Below are positions 1 through 6,836 of a stretch of 6,874 nt of DNA, in pieces (the first letter of the stretch is position 1; each line of letters starts with the position of its first letter). The notes below the pieces were generated by a model, which saw only the letters and a list, made by a program, of their open reading frames with translations, had not been told where the DNA came from and did no database searches. Source of the stretch: Pseudomonas sp. (GTDB lineage: Bacteria > Pseudomonadota > Gammaproteobacteria > Pseudomonadales > Pseudomonadaceae); the NCBI GenBank assembly GCA_029240955.1, contig JARDZH010000100.1, positions 1-6,874 of the forward strand. Reading direction: 5' to 3'. A program made the position numbers and the translations under genes.

Positions 1-839
1 CTGCCCGCTGCAAGTGCCTGCAGGATCTGTGCAGACTTGGCGGGCACGGTGGGGAGCAGCGCGGCGGCGCCAGGGGTGCCGATCAGCAGTACCAGGCCGT
101 TGCGCGATTGCCGCACCAGGCGTTCACTGCTTTCAAGGTCGGCGCGCGCCTGTTCCACCAGGCCACGTGCTTCCTGAAAATCCAGAGCGGTGGCGGTGCC
201 ATTGGCTATCTGCTGGGTGACCAGCGTCATGGACGCTTCACGGCTTTCCAGCGTCTGGCGTGTCAGCAGTGACTGGCGTTGTGCGCTTTGCAGGTTCAGA
301 TAGGCCTCGATCGTGTCGCTGATCAGGGCAATGCGTGCGCCGCGTGCGGCCTCGCGGGTGGCGAGGTACTGCTCAAGGGCCGCGTCGGTCAGGCTTGCGA
401 CCCGCCTGAACAGATCCAACTCGTACTCGGGCAGGCTCAACCCCACCTGATAGGTGGAGTCGACAGCCTCTCGACCGGTGCTGGAAAGGTCGGCCGGCAG
501 ATGGGAGCGGTTGGCCCCTGCGCTGGCGTTGATCGAGGGCACACGATCGCTACGCTGAATGCGCCATTGTGCTCTCGCCGCTTCAATGTCGAGCAGGGCC
601 TGGCGCAGAGAGCGATTGTTGCCGAGCGCAGTGTCCACCACCCTGCGCAACTGCGGATCGGTGACGAACGCCTGATAGCCGTGGTGCGGATCCGCCTGCA
701 GCGAGTGTTCCGCACGCGACTGTGTCCAGTGGTCGGCAACGGGCAGTGCCGGCCGCTGGTAGTCGGGTGCCAGGGAGCAGCCTCCGAGGGCAAGGAACGC
801 CGCCATCAGTGTGGTCTTCATTGATGCGTTGTGATCCAC
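1..839 (-). CDS. oprJ: Outer-membrane efflux channel OprJ (partial, 3' end outside window)
   Basis: This is the trimeric TolC-type outer-membrane factor that forms the exit duct of the MexCD pump. The frame is open from the start codon to the left edge, giving 279 codons of a family usually about 480 residues long. A lipoprotein signal is visible (MKTTLMAAFLALGGC, with the lipidated Cys at residue 21), followed by SLAPDYQRP, typical of the NodT/OprM lipoprotein class. Further family segments are NNRSLRQALLDIEAARAQ, YQVGLSLPEYELDLF and TATALDFQEARGLVEQARA, which closely resemble remembered P. aeruginosa OprJ. I chose GTG at 839 because AAGGAG at 853-848 lies 8 nt upstream and the stop of mexD is 2 nt away, suggesting translational coupling. 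The in-frame ATG at 821 would give a more conventional, shorter signal peptide but has no well-placed Shine-Dalgarno. The identity is firm; the start is uncertain by six codons. Confidence 0.93.
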   Translation of the reverse strand, partial: MDHNASMKTTLMAAFLALGGCSLAPDYQRPALPVADHWTQSRAEHSLQADPHHGYQAFVTDPQLRRVVDTALGNNRSLRQALLDIEAARAQWRIQRSDRVPSINASAGANRSHLPADLSSTGREAVDSTYQVGLSLPEYELDLFRRVASLTDAALEQYLATREAARGARIALISDTIEAYLNLQSAQRQSLLTRQTLESREASMTLVTQQIANGTATALDFQEARGLVEQARADLESSERLVRQSRNGLVLLIGTPGAAALLPTVPAKSAQILQALAAG

Positions 840-841
840 CT

Positions 842-3800
842 TCACGACTCCTTCACCGTATCCGCGACAACGGGCAAGCGGTCACTGCTTTTCTTTCTGG
901 CGAACAGGCCCATGACCCAGACGAAGAAGATCGGCACGAATAGCACGCCCAGGAAAGTCGCGGTGAGCATCCCGCCAATCACGCCCGTGCCGATCGCCTT
1001 CTGGCTGGCCGCGCCGGCGCCGACCGCCAAGGTCAGGGGAACCACGCCTAGTATGAACGCCATCGACGTCATAATGATGGGGCGCAAGCGCAGGCGAGCG
1101 GCCTCCAGTGCAGCTTCCCTGAGCGTCCGGCCTTGGGCCAGCAGGTCCTTGGCGAACTCGACGATCAGGATTGCGTTCTTCGAAGCCAGACCAATGATGG
1201 TGATCAGTCCTACCTTGAAGTACACGTCGTTGGGCATTCCGGCAAAGCTCACAGCCAAGACCGCACCCAGCGCACCGATCGGGACGATGAGCATGACGCA
1301 CAGCGGAATGGCCCAGCTTTCATAAAGAGCCACCAACAGCAGGAACACCACCACGACGGCCAGTACCAGCAATTGGGTTGCCTGGCCGCTCGCTACCTTT
1401 TCCTGATAAGACAAACCTGTCCATTCGTAACCGATGCCGGCAGGCAACTGACTTGCCAGCCTTTCCATTTCAGCCATCGCTTCCCCGGTGCTGGTGCCTA
1501 CTGCCGCATCGCCCGCGATCTTGATACTTGGGTAGGCGTTGTAGCGAACGATCTGTACCGGCCCGTCCTCCCAGCGCAGCTTGACGAAGGTGCTCATCGG
1601 GACAAGCTCGCCGCTGCTGTTGGTCACACGCAGGTTCAGGACCGTGTCGGGTCGTACCCGATCCTCGGCTCGGGCCTGGATAACCACCCGCTGCTGACGG
1701 CCTGCATTGGAGAAGTCGTTGATGACCGCGGAGCCGAATGCGCTGGAAAGCGCATTGCTGATCGAGTCGAAGGTGACGCCCATCGCCTGGGCCTTCTCGC
1801 GGTCGATGTCGACCCGCAACTGCGGCGCGTCGCTCAGGCCTTCCATCATGGCGTAAAGGATTTTCGGGCTGGCCTTGGCCTTTTCCAGCAGTTGGTCGCG
1901 GGCCTTCAGAAGGACCTCACGTCCCACATTGCCTCGGTCCTGCAAGCGCAGGGAGAAGCCGCCGGAGTTGCCCAGCCCGTCAATCGGCGGGGGTGTCACG
2001 GCCACGACGGTACCATCACTGGCATGGGCAAAATGCTCGTTGACCTTCTCGGACTCCGCTGCAGCCGACTGTTCGTCGCTGCGTAGCGACCAGTCCTTCA
2101 AGGTAGGGAAGGTGAGCGCCGCGTTTTCGCCCATGCCCGAGAAGCTGTACCCCATTATCAGGAACGTCGAGTCGGTGGCCGGACGTGCGAGCAGATAGCG
2201 GTCCAGTTCGTCGCCCACGGTCGAGGTCCGCTCGCGGGTGGCGCCGGGCGGCAGCTGGATGTCGACGATCGTGTAGCCTTGGTCCTCGTTCGGCAGAAAG
2301 GCCTCGGGCAGGCGCAGGTAGAAGAAGCCCAGAACCCCGAGCAGGCCTGCATAGATCAACATGTAGCGTCCGGCGCGTCTGACCAGGTGACCGTTGAGCA
2401 CGGCATAACGCTCGGTCAACGCATTGAATCGGCGGTTGAAAGCCCCGAAAAAGCCCCGCTTCTCCCCATGGCCATGGTTGATCGGTTTGAGCAGGGTAGC
2501 GCACAGGGCCGGTGTGAAGGTAAGGGCAAGGAAGCCTGAGAACAGGATCGAGATGGCCAGCGAAATGGAGAATTGACGGTAGATGATGCCTACCGATCCC
2601 CCCATGAAGGCCAACGGCAGGAACACCGCCGCCAGTACCAAAGTGATACCGACGATTGCGCCCGAGACCTGATTCATCGCCTTGACGGTGGCTTTTGCAG
2701 GGGGCAGTCCTTCCTCGGCCATGATGCGTTCGACGTTCTCGACGACCACGATCGCATCATCCACGAGGATGCCGATGGCTAGCACCATGCCGAACATCGT
2801 CATCATGTTGACCGAGAAGCCCAGCAGATACATGACGCCCAGCGTACCTACCAGGCAGACCGGGACCACGATGGCCGGGATCAGCGTATAACGCACGTTC
2901 TGCAGGAACAGGAACATGACCAGGAATACCAGCACCATGGCTTCGAGCAAGGTGTGGATGACTTTTTCGATCGCCACGTCGACGAATGTGGAGGTGTCGT
3001 AGGGCACCTCGAATGCGACGTTCTGGGGGAAGTAGCGCGACAGTTCATCCAGGCGCTGCTTGACTGCCTCGGCGGTGGCCAGGGCGTTGGCCCCTGGCGA
3101 AAGTTGCACCGCGGCGCCGACCGCTGGCTGACCGTTGAGCCGGGTCGCGAAGCTGTAATCCTGGCTGCCGATTTCCATGCGCGCGACGTCGCGCAGTTTG
3201 ACTTGCGAGCCGTCAGTGTTGGCCCGCAGCAGGATCTGGCCAAATTCTTCAGGGGTACTGAGCGAGCCCTTCACCGCCAGTGTAGCGGTCACTTGCTGCT
3301 TGCCGGGAGTTGGCGCGGCGCCGAAGCTGCCGGCAGGCACCTCGACGTTCTGCGCCTTGATCGCATTGCTCACGTCGTCGATGGACAGGCCATACCCGAT
3401 CAGCTTCTGGGTATCGACCCAGACCCGCATGGCGGCTTCGGCAGCGAAGAACTGCAGTTTGCCCACACCTGCGATGCGACGGATTTCCGGGTTGATGGTT
3501 CGCGCCATGTAGTCAGCCAGCGCAGTGGTGTCCATGCTGGCATCGGAATCCTTGTACTTGAGGGCGTAGATCATCAGGAAGCCGGCGGTGGTCTGCTCGA
3601 CCTCGACCCCCTGCGTGAGCACGGCCTGGGGCAGGCGCGCTTCGGCTTTCTTCAGGCGGTTTTGTACGTCGACCTGGGCTAGCTCTGGATCGGTGCCCGG
3701 ACCGAAGGTGACGCCGATTTCGGCAACACCATTGGAGTTGCTGGAAGATTCGAAGTAGAGCAGGCCTTTGGCACCGTTGAGCTCCTCTTCGATGACGCTG

Positions 3801-3985
3801 GTCACCGAATTGGTCAAGGTCTGGGCCGAGGCGCCAGGATAAGTCGCATAGATGTTGATCTGGGGAGGCGCGACGTTGGGGTACTGGGCGACAGGGAGTA
3901 GGGGAATCAGAATCAGCCCGAACATCGAAATGAACAACGCTACGACCCAGGCGAAATTGGGTCGCTGAATGAAAAACGAAGGCAT
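842..3985 (-). CDS. mexD: RND multidrug efflux transporter MexD (HAE1 family)
   Basis: This is the inner-membrane proton/drug antiporter of the tripartite pump. It takes drugs from the periplasm and outer leaflet and drives them through MexC and OprJ. At 1047 residues it has full family length. The layout is typical: TM1 near residues 10-30, a large periplasmic porter loop (about 31-338), TM2-6 (about 339-500), TM7 (about 541-558), a second periplasmic loop (about 559-868) and TM8-12 (about 869-1027). The proton relay is intact, with the Asp pair at 409-410 in GILVDDAIVVVENV, Lys936 in IGLASKNAILIVEFAK, and RLRPIIMTS at 966-974. The N-terminus (FFIQRPNFAWVVALFIS), GAKGLLYFESSSNSNG and the second-loop segment GLGNSGGF match MexD better than MexB or MexF as I remember them. 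The MexD orthologue is expected to export fluoroquinolones, macrolides, tetracycline, some cephalosporins and biocides; the exact substrates here are inferred. ATG 3985 has AGGAG 6 nt upstream. Confidence 0.96.
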   Translation of the reverse strand: MPSFFIQRPNFAWVVALFISMFGLILIPLLPVAQYPNVAPPQINIYATYPGASAQTLTNSVTSVIEEELNGAKGLLYFESSSNSNGVAEIGVTFGPGTDPELAQVDVQNRLKKAEARLPQAVLTQGVEVEQTTAGFLMIYALKYKDSDASMDTTALADYMARTINPEIRRIAGVGKLQFFAAEAAMRVWVDTQKLIGYGLSIDDVSNAIKAQNVEVPAGSFGAAPTPGKQQVTATLAVKGSLSTPEEFGQILLRANTDGSQVKLRDVARMEIGSQDYSFATRLNGQPAVGAAVQLSPGANALATAEAVKQRLDELSRYFPQNVAFEVPYDTSTFVDVAIEKVIHTLLEAMVLVFLVMFLFLQNVRYTLIPAIVVPVCLVGTLGVMYLLGFSVNMMTMFGMVLAIGILVDDAIVVVENVERIMAEEGLPPAKATVKAMNQVSGAIVGITLVLAAVFLPLAFMGGSVGIIYRQFSISLAISILFSGFLALTFTPALCATLLKPINHGHGEKRGFFGAFNRRFNALTERYAVLNGHLVRRAGRYMLIYAGLLGVLGFFYLRLPEAFLPNEDQGYTIVDIQLPPGATRERTSTVGDELDRYLLARPATDSTFLIMGYSFSGMGENAALTFPTLKDWSLRSDEQSAAAESEKVNEHFAHASDGTVVAVTPPPIDGLGNSGGFSLRLQDRGNVGREVLLKARDQLLEKAKASPKILYAMMEGLSDAPQLRVDIDREKAQAMGVTFDSISNALSSAFGSAVINDFSNAGRQQRVVIQARAEDRVRPDTVLNLRVTNSSGELVPMSTFVKLRWEDGPVQIVRYNAYPSIKIAGDAAVGTSTGEAMAEMERLASQLPAGIGYEWTGLSYQEKVASGQATQLLVLAVVVVFLLLVALYESWAIPLCVMLIVPIGALGAVLAVSFAGMPNDVYFKVGLITIIGLASKNAILIVEFAKDLLAQGRTLREAALEAARLRLRPIIMTSMAFILGVVPLTLAVGAGAASQKAIGTGVIGGMLTATFLGVLFVPIFFVWVMGLFARKKSSDRLPVVADTVKES
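848..853 (-). promoter_or_regulatory. Ribosome binding site of oprJ
   Basis: AAGGAG on the minus strand lies within the last codons of mexD, 8 nt before GTG 839 and 26 nt before ATG 821. The spacing favours the GTG start. Confidence 0.6.
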
Positions 3986-3991
3986 GGTGTG

Positions 3992-3996
3992 CTCCT
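3992..3996 (-). promoter_or_regulatory. Ribosome binding site of mexD
   Basis: AGGAG on the minus strand lies 6 nt before the ATG at 3985, in the 26-nt gap after the mexC stop codon. It fixes the mexD start and shows independent initiation within the operon. Confidence 0.75.
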
Positions 3997-4011
3997 GTAC
4001 CTCGGGCAGCT

Positions 4012-5169
4012 TCAGTCGGTCGAAGCCTGATGCGGGTGGCTTGCCGCTGGCGCGGGGATGACGGTGTCACCGGCATTCAGGCCCGCCAGGTTGCTCACGA
4101 CGATCCGGTCGCCTGCGTTCAGGCCCTGGGTGATCTGCCACCGGGCAAGATGCATGTCACCGGTTTGAACAGGTCTGGGCATGACCTGATTCTGTTCGTT
4201 CACGACCCAGACCTGCGCCTGGCCAGAACGGTCGCGTTCGATAGCCTTCTGCGGTACCAGTACCGCGTTGGCCTCGACGCCCTGCGGGACGGTTACCCTG
4301 ACGTACATGCCCGGTAGCAGCACCCGGTCACCATTGGCGAAGCGCCCGCGCGAAGTCGTCTGGCCCGTGCTCGGGTCGACGGCGACATCCGAGAACATTA
4401 ACGCCCCGTCGCGGCTGTAGCGCGTGCCTTCGATCTGTACCTGCAGCCGGTCATCCTTGTTGGCTACAAGGGTGCCGTTGTCCAGGGCGCCCTTGATTCG
4501 GATCGCCTCCGATGCAGGTTGGGTGAAGTCGACATAGATCGGGTCGAGTTGCTGGATCACGGCCATCAGCGTCGCTTCACCCTGGCCCACCAACGCGCCT
4601 TCGGTCACCATGGCTCGGCCGATCTTGCCGGAAATAGGTGCCTTGACGAAGGCGTAACCGAGGTTCAAACGCGCCGTTTCAACATCGGCAAGTGCGGTCT
4701 GGTGAGCGGCTTTGGCGCGCTCCAGCGTAGCGTTCGCCGTGTCGAAATTTTCCTGACTGACCGCGTTTATCTTCACGAGGGGTTTATAGCGCGCGAGTTT
4801 CGATCGCGCATCCTCGACATCGGCGCCAGCCTTGGCCAGCTCGCCCAGCGCACGGGTAAGCGCCGCTTTCAACGGAGCAGGATCGATCTCGAACAGCAGG
4901 TCGCCGGCTTTCACCTCTGCGCCTTCTTCAAAAAGCCGCTTGGTAACGATGCCGGCTACTCGAGCGCGGATCTGCGCCACGCGCACGGCCTCGACCCGCC
5001 CCGGCAATTGGGCATTTAGCTGTAGCCGCTCGGGTGTCACGGTCTCATAGGTGATTTCCCGTGCAGCCGCGTTCTTCTGTACGTCTTCCTGTTCTTGGCA
5101 ACCTGCAAGGCCTGCCGCTGCCAGCACGGCACCCAAAGCCAATGCACGGAAGCGCTCACTACGGTTCAT
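4012..5169 (-). CDS. mexC: Periplasmic adaptor lipoprotein MexC (membrane fusion protein)
   Basis: This is the membrane-fusion protein that couples the MexD pump to the OprJ channel. It has 385 residues, the usual family length. A lipoprotein signal is present (RFRALALGAVLAAAGLAGC, Cys24 in a LAGC lipobox), so the mature protein is probably anchored in the inner membrane and lies in the periplasm. Next come the first half of the lipoyl-like domain (about 55-100; VAGIVTKRLFEEGAEVKAGD), an alpha-hairpin (about 101-166), the second lipoyl half (about 167-205; NLGYAFVKAPISGKIGRAMV), a beta-barrel (about 206-300; QQLDPIYVDFTQPASEA) and a membrane-proximal domain ending near 370. The sequence closely resembles remembered P. 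aeruginosa MexC. ATG 5169 is chosen because GGGAG lies 8 nt upstream and the signal peptide begins properly there. An in-frame TTG at 5184 would add five residues and is unlikely. It is the first gene of the operon and is divergent from the regulator. Confidence 0.95.
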   Translation of the reverse strand: MNRSERFRALALGAVLAAAGLAGCQEQEDVQKNAAAREITYETVTPERLQLNAQLPGRVEAVRVAQIRARVAGIVTKRLFEEGAEVKAGDLLFEIDPAPLKAALTRALGELAKAGADVEDARSKLARYKPLVKINAVSQENFDTANATLERAKAAHQTALADVETARLNLGYAFVKAPISGKIGRAMVTEGALVGQGEATLMAVIQQLDPIYVDFTQPASEAIRIKGALDNGTLVANKDDRLQVQIEGTRYSRDGALMFSDVAVDPSTGQTTSRGRFANGDRVLLPGMYVRVTVPQGVEANAVLVPQKAIERDRSGQAQVWVVNEQNQVMPRPVQTGDMHLARWQITQGLNAGDRIVVSNLAGLNAGDTVIPAPAASHPHQASTD

Positions 5170-5177
5170 CACATGTT

Positions 5178-5182
5178 CTCCC
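5178..5182 (-). promoter_or_regulatory. Ribosome binding site of mexC
   Basis: GGGAG on the minus strand with an 8-nt spacer (AACATGTG) to the ATG at 5169. It decides the start in favour of 5169 over the upstream TTG 5184. Confidence 0.7.
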
Positions 5183-5211
5183 AAACGACAGTGGCCTGAT
5201 AAAGGTGGCGG

Positions 5212-5240
5212 ATGATGTCATTTGAGTTATTGTGGGTCAA
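5212..5240 (-). promoter_or_regulatory. Candidate sigma70 promoter of the mexCD-oprJ operon
   Basis: Read on the minus strand, TTGACC (5240-5235, five of six consensus positions) is followed after exactly 17 nt by CATCAT (5217-5212, four of six). Transcription would begin near 5205 and leave a leader of roughly 35 nt before the mexC ATG. The operator-like repeats lie directly upstream of the -35 element. This is prediction from consensus only; stress sigma promoters, known for mexCD-oprJ in P. aeruginosa, could also exist and were not identified. Confidence 0.5.
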
Positions 5241-5242
5241 TC

Positions 5243-5280
5243 TTGATTCACTAAGATTAAAAATGATTCAATTGCCTCAA
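5243..5280. promoter_or_regulatory. Candidate operator: phased GATT repeats and TTGATTCAA-like near-palindromes
   Basis: GATT occurs at 5245, 5255 and 5265, exactly 10 bp apart, so all three copies face the same side of the helix. The outer two lie inside TGATTCA (5244-5250 and 5264-5270), an inverted repeat TGA-T-TCA. Extended to nine bases, TTGATTCAC (5243-5251) and ATGATTCAA (5263-5271) each differ by one base from the palindrome TTGATTCAA. A weaker copy, TTGCCTCAA, lies at 5272-5280. The cluster is AT-rich, lies between two divergent genes and abuts the mexC -35 element, so it is the best candidate binding region for the regulator. It may also contain the regulator's own promoter, for which I see no convincing -35/-10 pair. 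Binding is inferred. Confidence 0.5.
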
Positions 5281-5323
5281 GATGTTTCATGTGTGTCTCA
5301 AGCAGGACGCGATAGAGAGAGGT

Positions 5324-5329
5324 AGGTGA
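5324..5329 (+). promoter_or_regulatory. Ribosome binding site of the NfxB-type regulator
   Basis: AGGTGA is complementary to the 16S rRNA 3' end and lies 6 nt before ATG 5336. It supports this start over the in-frame ATG at 5363. Confidence 0.6.
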
Positions 5330-5335
5330 AGGACG

Positions 5336-6646
5336 ATGTGTAGAGGCAATCAAGAGGAACGGATGCTGCGTGTATTGGCGCAGGCCATGGGGACTCATCC
5401 GCGCAGTACCTTGAAAGAACTGGCGCAGTTGGCGGGTATCAGCAAAACCACTCTGCATCGGTTTTGCAGCACCCGGGAAAACCTGGTGGAGATGCTTCTA
5501 AACCATGCTTCAGAGGTGCTGAGCCGGTTGATCCAAGTCTGTGAGCTTGATTCACTCCAGCCTGTGCAGGCGCTGCGACATTTGGTCAGCGCACATCTGG
5601 AGCAGCACGAGACGATTCGCTTCCTGATGTTCCAGATCCAGCCCGACACGCTTGAAGCGCAAGGCGCTGGCGGCCGCTGGCAGCCATATTTCGATGCTCT
5701 GGACGTATTCTTCCTGCGCGGACAGCGCGAAGGGACCTTTCGCATCGACCTGTCCGCCGCTGCGCTGACGGAACTGTTCACCACCACCGTCTGGGCCGTG
5801 ATCGATGCAGAGCGACGTGGTCGTATCGCGCGCGCTACAAGCGGACACGTCATCGAAAGCTTCTTTCTCTCCGGGGCTGCCGAGAGTGTTCAGCAGGGCC
5901 AGTCAGTCACGGGCGCCGATGCAGGCCATGGCGACAGGGCGCCTGTTCATCGAGTGCTGATCGTCGGCGTGCAAGGCAGTGCTGTCGAGTTGCTCGCCAG
6001 CCAGTTGGAGATGTTCGAATTTCTCGTGGAAGTGGTTGTATCGGCCGAGTTCATGCAGATCAAGGTGCGCGATTGGCATCCACACGTGGTCGTGCTCGAT
6101 TCGACGCTGACGCCGACCCCTATCAAGCGTCTGCGGTCGATGCTGCTCGAAGAGCATCCGCAGTTGCCGGTGCTGTGCTTGAGTGCATCGATCGGCGAAA
6201 ACGACATCGACATGGGGGCATCAGGGGGCATGCATGACCACCTGCCGGCGGGTAGTGACATCCATCTGTTGTTGGCGCGGATCCGGCGCTTGTTGCGTCA
6301 TGCTCGAAGCGAACGCAGTGTGACCCATGAGGATGAAATCAACCTGGGGCAGTTGGTCGTGCGACTGGATCAGCGAACGGTCAGCTGGCGAGGAACGGAA
6401 ATGGACCTGGGCACTTCCGAGTACCGAGTGCTCGAGGTGCTGGCGCGCTATGCGGGGGTTACGCTCAGTCGAGAGGAACTGATACAGCGCGTACGTGGAA
6501 TTGCCTTTGACCAGGATGATCGAACGATCGATGTGGCGATTTCGAAGCTCAGGCGAAAGTTCGGTGATCCGCCAGGCAAGGCCAGAAAGATCAAGACGGT
6601 CTGGGGCAGAGGCTATGTGCTCGATCCGGCTGAGTGGGTCGAGTAA
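5336..6646 (+). CDS. nfxB: NfxB-type efflux repressor fused to pseudo-receiver and OmpR-type winged helix
   Basis: This is the probable regulator of the divergent mexCD-oprJ operon. Residues 1-185 match NfxB: a TetR-like helix-turn-helix (about 22-45; STLKELAQLAGISKTTLHRF) and an all-helical effector/dimer part (about 60-180; ALDVFFLRGQREGTFRIDLS). P. aeruginosa NfxB is about 187 residues; this protein is 436. After a linker (about 181-203, Gly/Gln/Ala-rich) comes a receiver-like domain (about 204-322): beta1 HRVLIVG, beta3 VVVLD with Asp255 at the phospho-acceptor position, and beta4 PVLCLSAS. The acidic pair after beta1 is replaced by GVQ, and the usual lysine of beta5 is Ala305 in DHLPAGSD. 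Residues about 335-430 are a complete OmpR/PhoB winged helix (TSEYRVLEVLARYAG, DRTIDVAISKLRRKFG, KTVWGRGYVL). ATG 5336 aligns without gaps with the NfxB N-terminus as I recall it. The fusion is seen directly; its regulatory consequences are unknown. Confidence 0.9.
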   Translation: MCRGNQEERMLRVLAQAMGTHPRSTLKELAQLAGISKTTLHRFCSTRENLVEMLLNHASEVLSRLIQVCELDSLQPVQALRHLVSAHLEQHETIRFLMFQIQPDTLEAQGAGGRWQPYFDALDVFFLRGQREGTFRIDLSAAALTELFTTTVWAVIDAERRGRIARATSGHVIESFFLSGAAESVQQGQSVTGADAGHGDRAPVHRVLIVGVQGSAVELLASQLEMFEFLVEVVVSAEFMQIKVRDWHPHVVVLDSTLTPTPIKRLRSMLLEEHPQLPVLCLSASIGENDIDMGASGGMHDHLPAGSDIHLLLARIRRLLRHARSERSVTHEDEINLGQLVVRLDQRTVSWRGTEMDLGTSEYRVLEVLARYAGVTLSREELIQRVRGIAFDQDDRTIDVAISKLRRKFGDPPGKARKIKTVWGRGYVLDPAEWVE

Positions 6647-6836
6647 CTCGCTATCAGCGTGGCCGCCGCCCTGACGCGCTGTAGGCTTGAAAGCGAAGGC
6701 GTCCAGATCCGGGTTGCAGCCCAAGTCTCTACACGCAAGACGCTTCCGTGATCGACACACCATGGGATGGGCGGTATGAATCGATGGAAACAGCCCTCTC
6801 ATACCCGCAGTCGCCTTGCCTGGAGGCCTGTTGGCC
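6647..6836 (+). other. Intergenic region without recognised signal
   Basis: These 190 bp lie between the regulator stop and a possible next start. I see no hairpin followed by a T-run, so no terminator is supported; the only inverted matches (CAGCG/CGCTG and GACGC/GCGTC) have five-base arms and long loops. Read-through into a downstream gene is therefore possible. Another short frame from 6767 or 6776 is also open to the right edge, but its third codon positions are only about half G or C. Confidence 0.4.

Noticed and set aside
279..824. Plus-strand open frame of 181 codons opposite oprJ
   Set aside because: The opposite strand gives a clear OprJ protein with a lipobox and family motifs; this frame is its antisense shadow.
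1133..2086. Plus-strand open frame of 317 codons opposite mexD
   Set aside because: The overlapping minus-strand protein is an unmistakable RND transporter; the plus-strand translation has no recognisable domain.
5237..5458. Minus-strand frame of 73 codons spanning the regulator start and the control region
   Set aside because: It has no recognised family and lies across the NfxB helix-turn-helix coding region and the operator-like repeats.
5880..5960. Idea that the regulator is two separate genes with an internal start for the receiver part
   Set aside because: No in-frame ATG lies in the linker. The nearest GTG (residue 207) falls inside beta1 and lacks a ribosome binding site, so a single polypeptide fits better.
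6654..6708. Possible terminator hairpins after the regulator
   Set aside because: The arms are only five bases with long loops, and no T-run follows.
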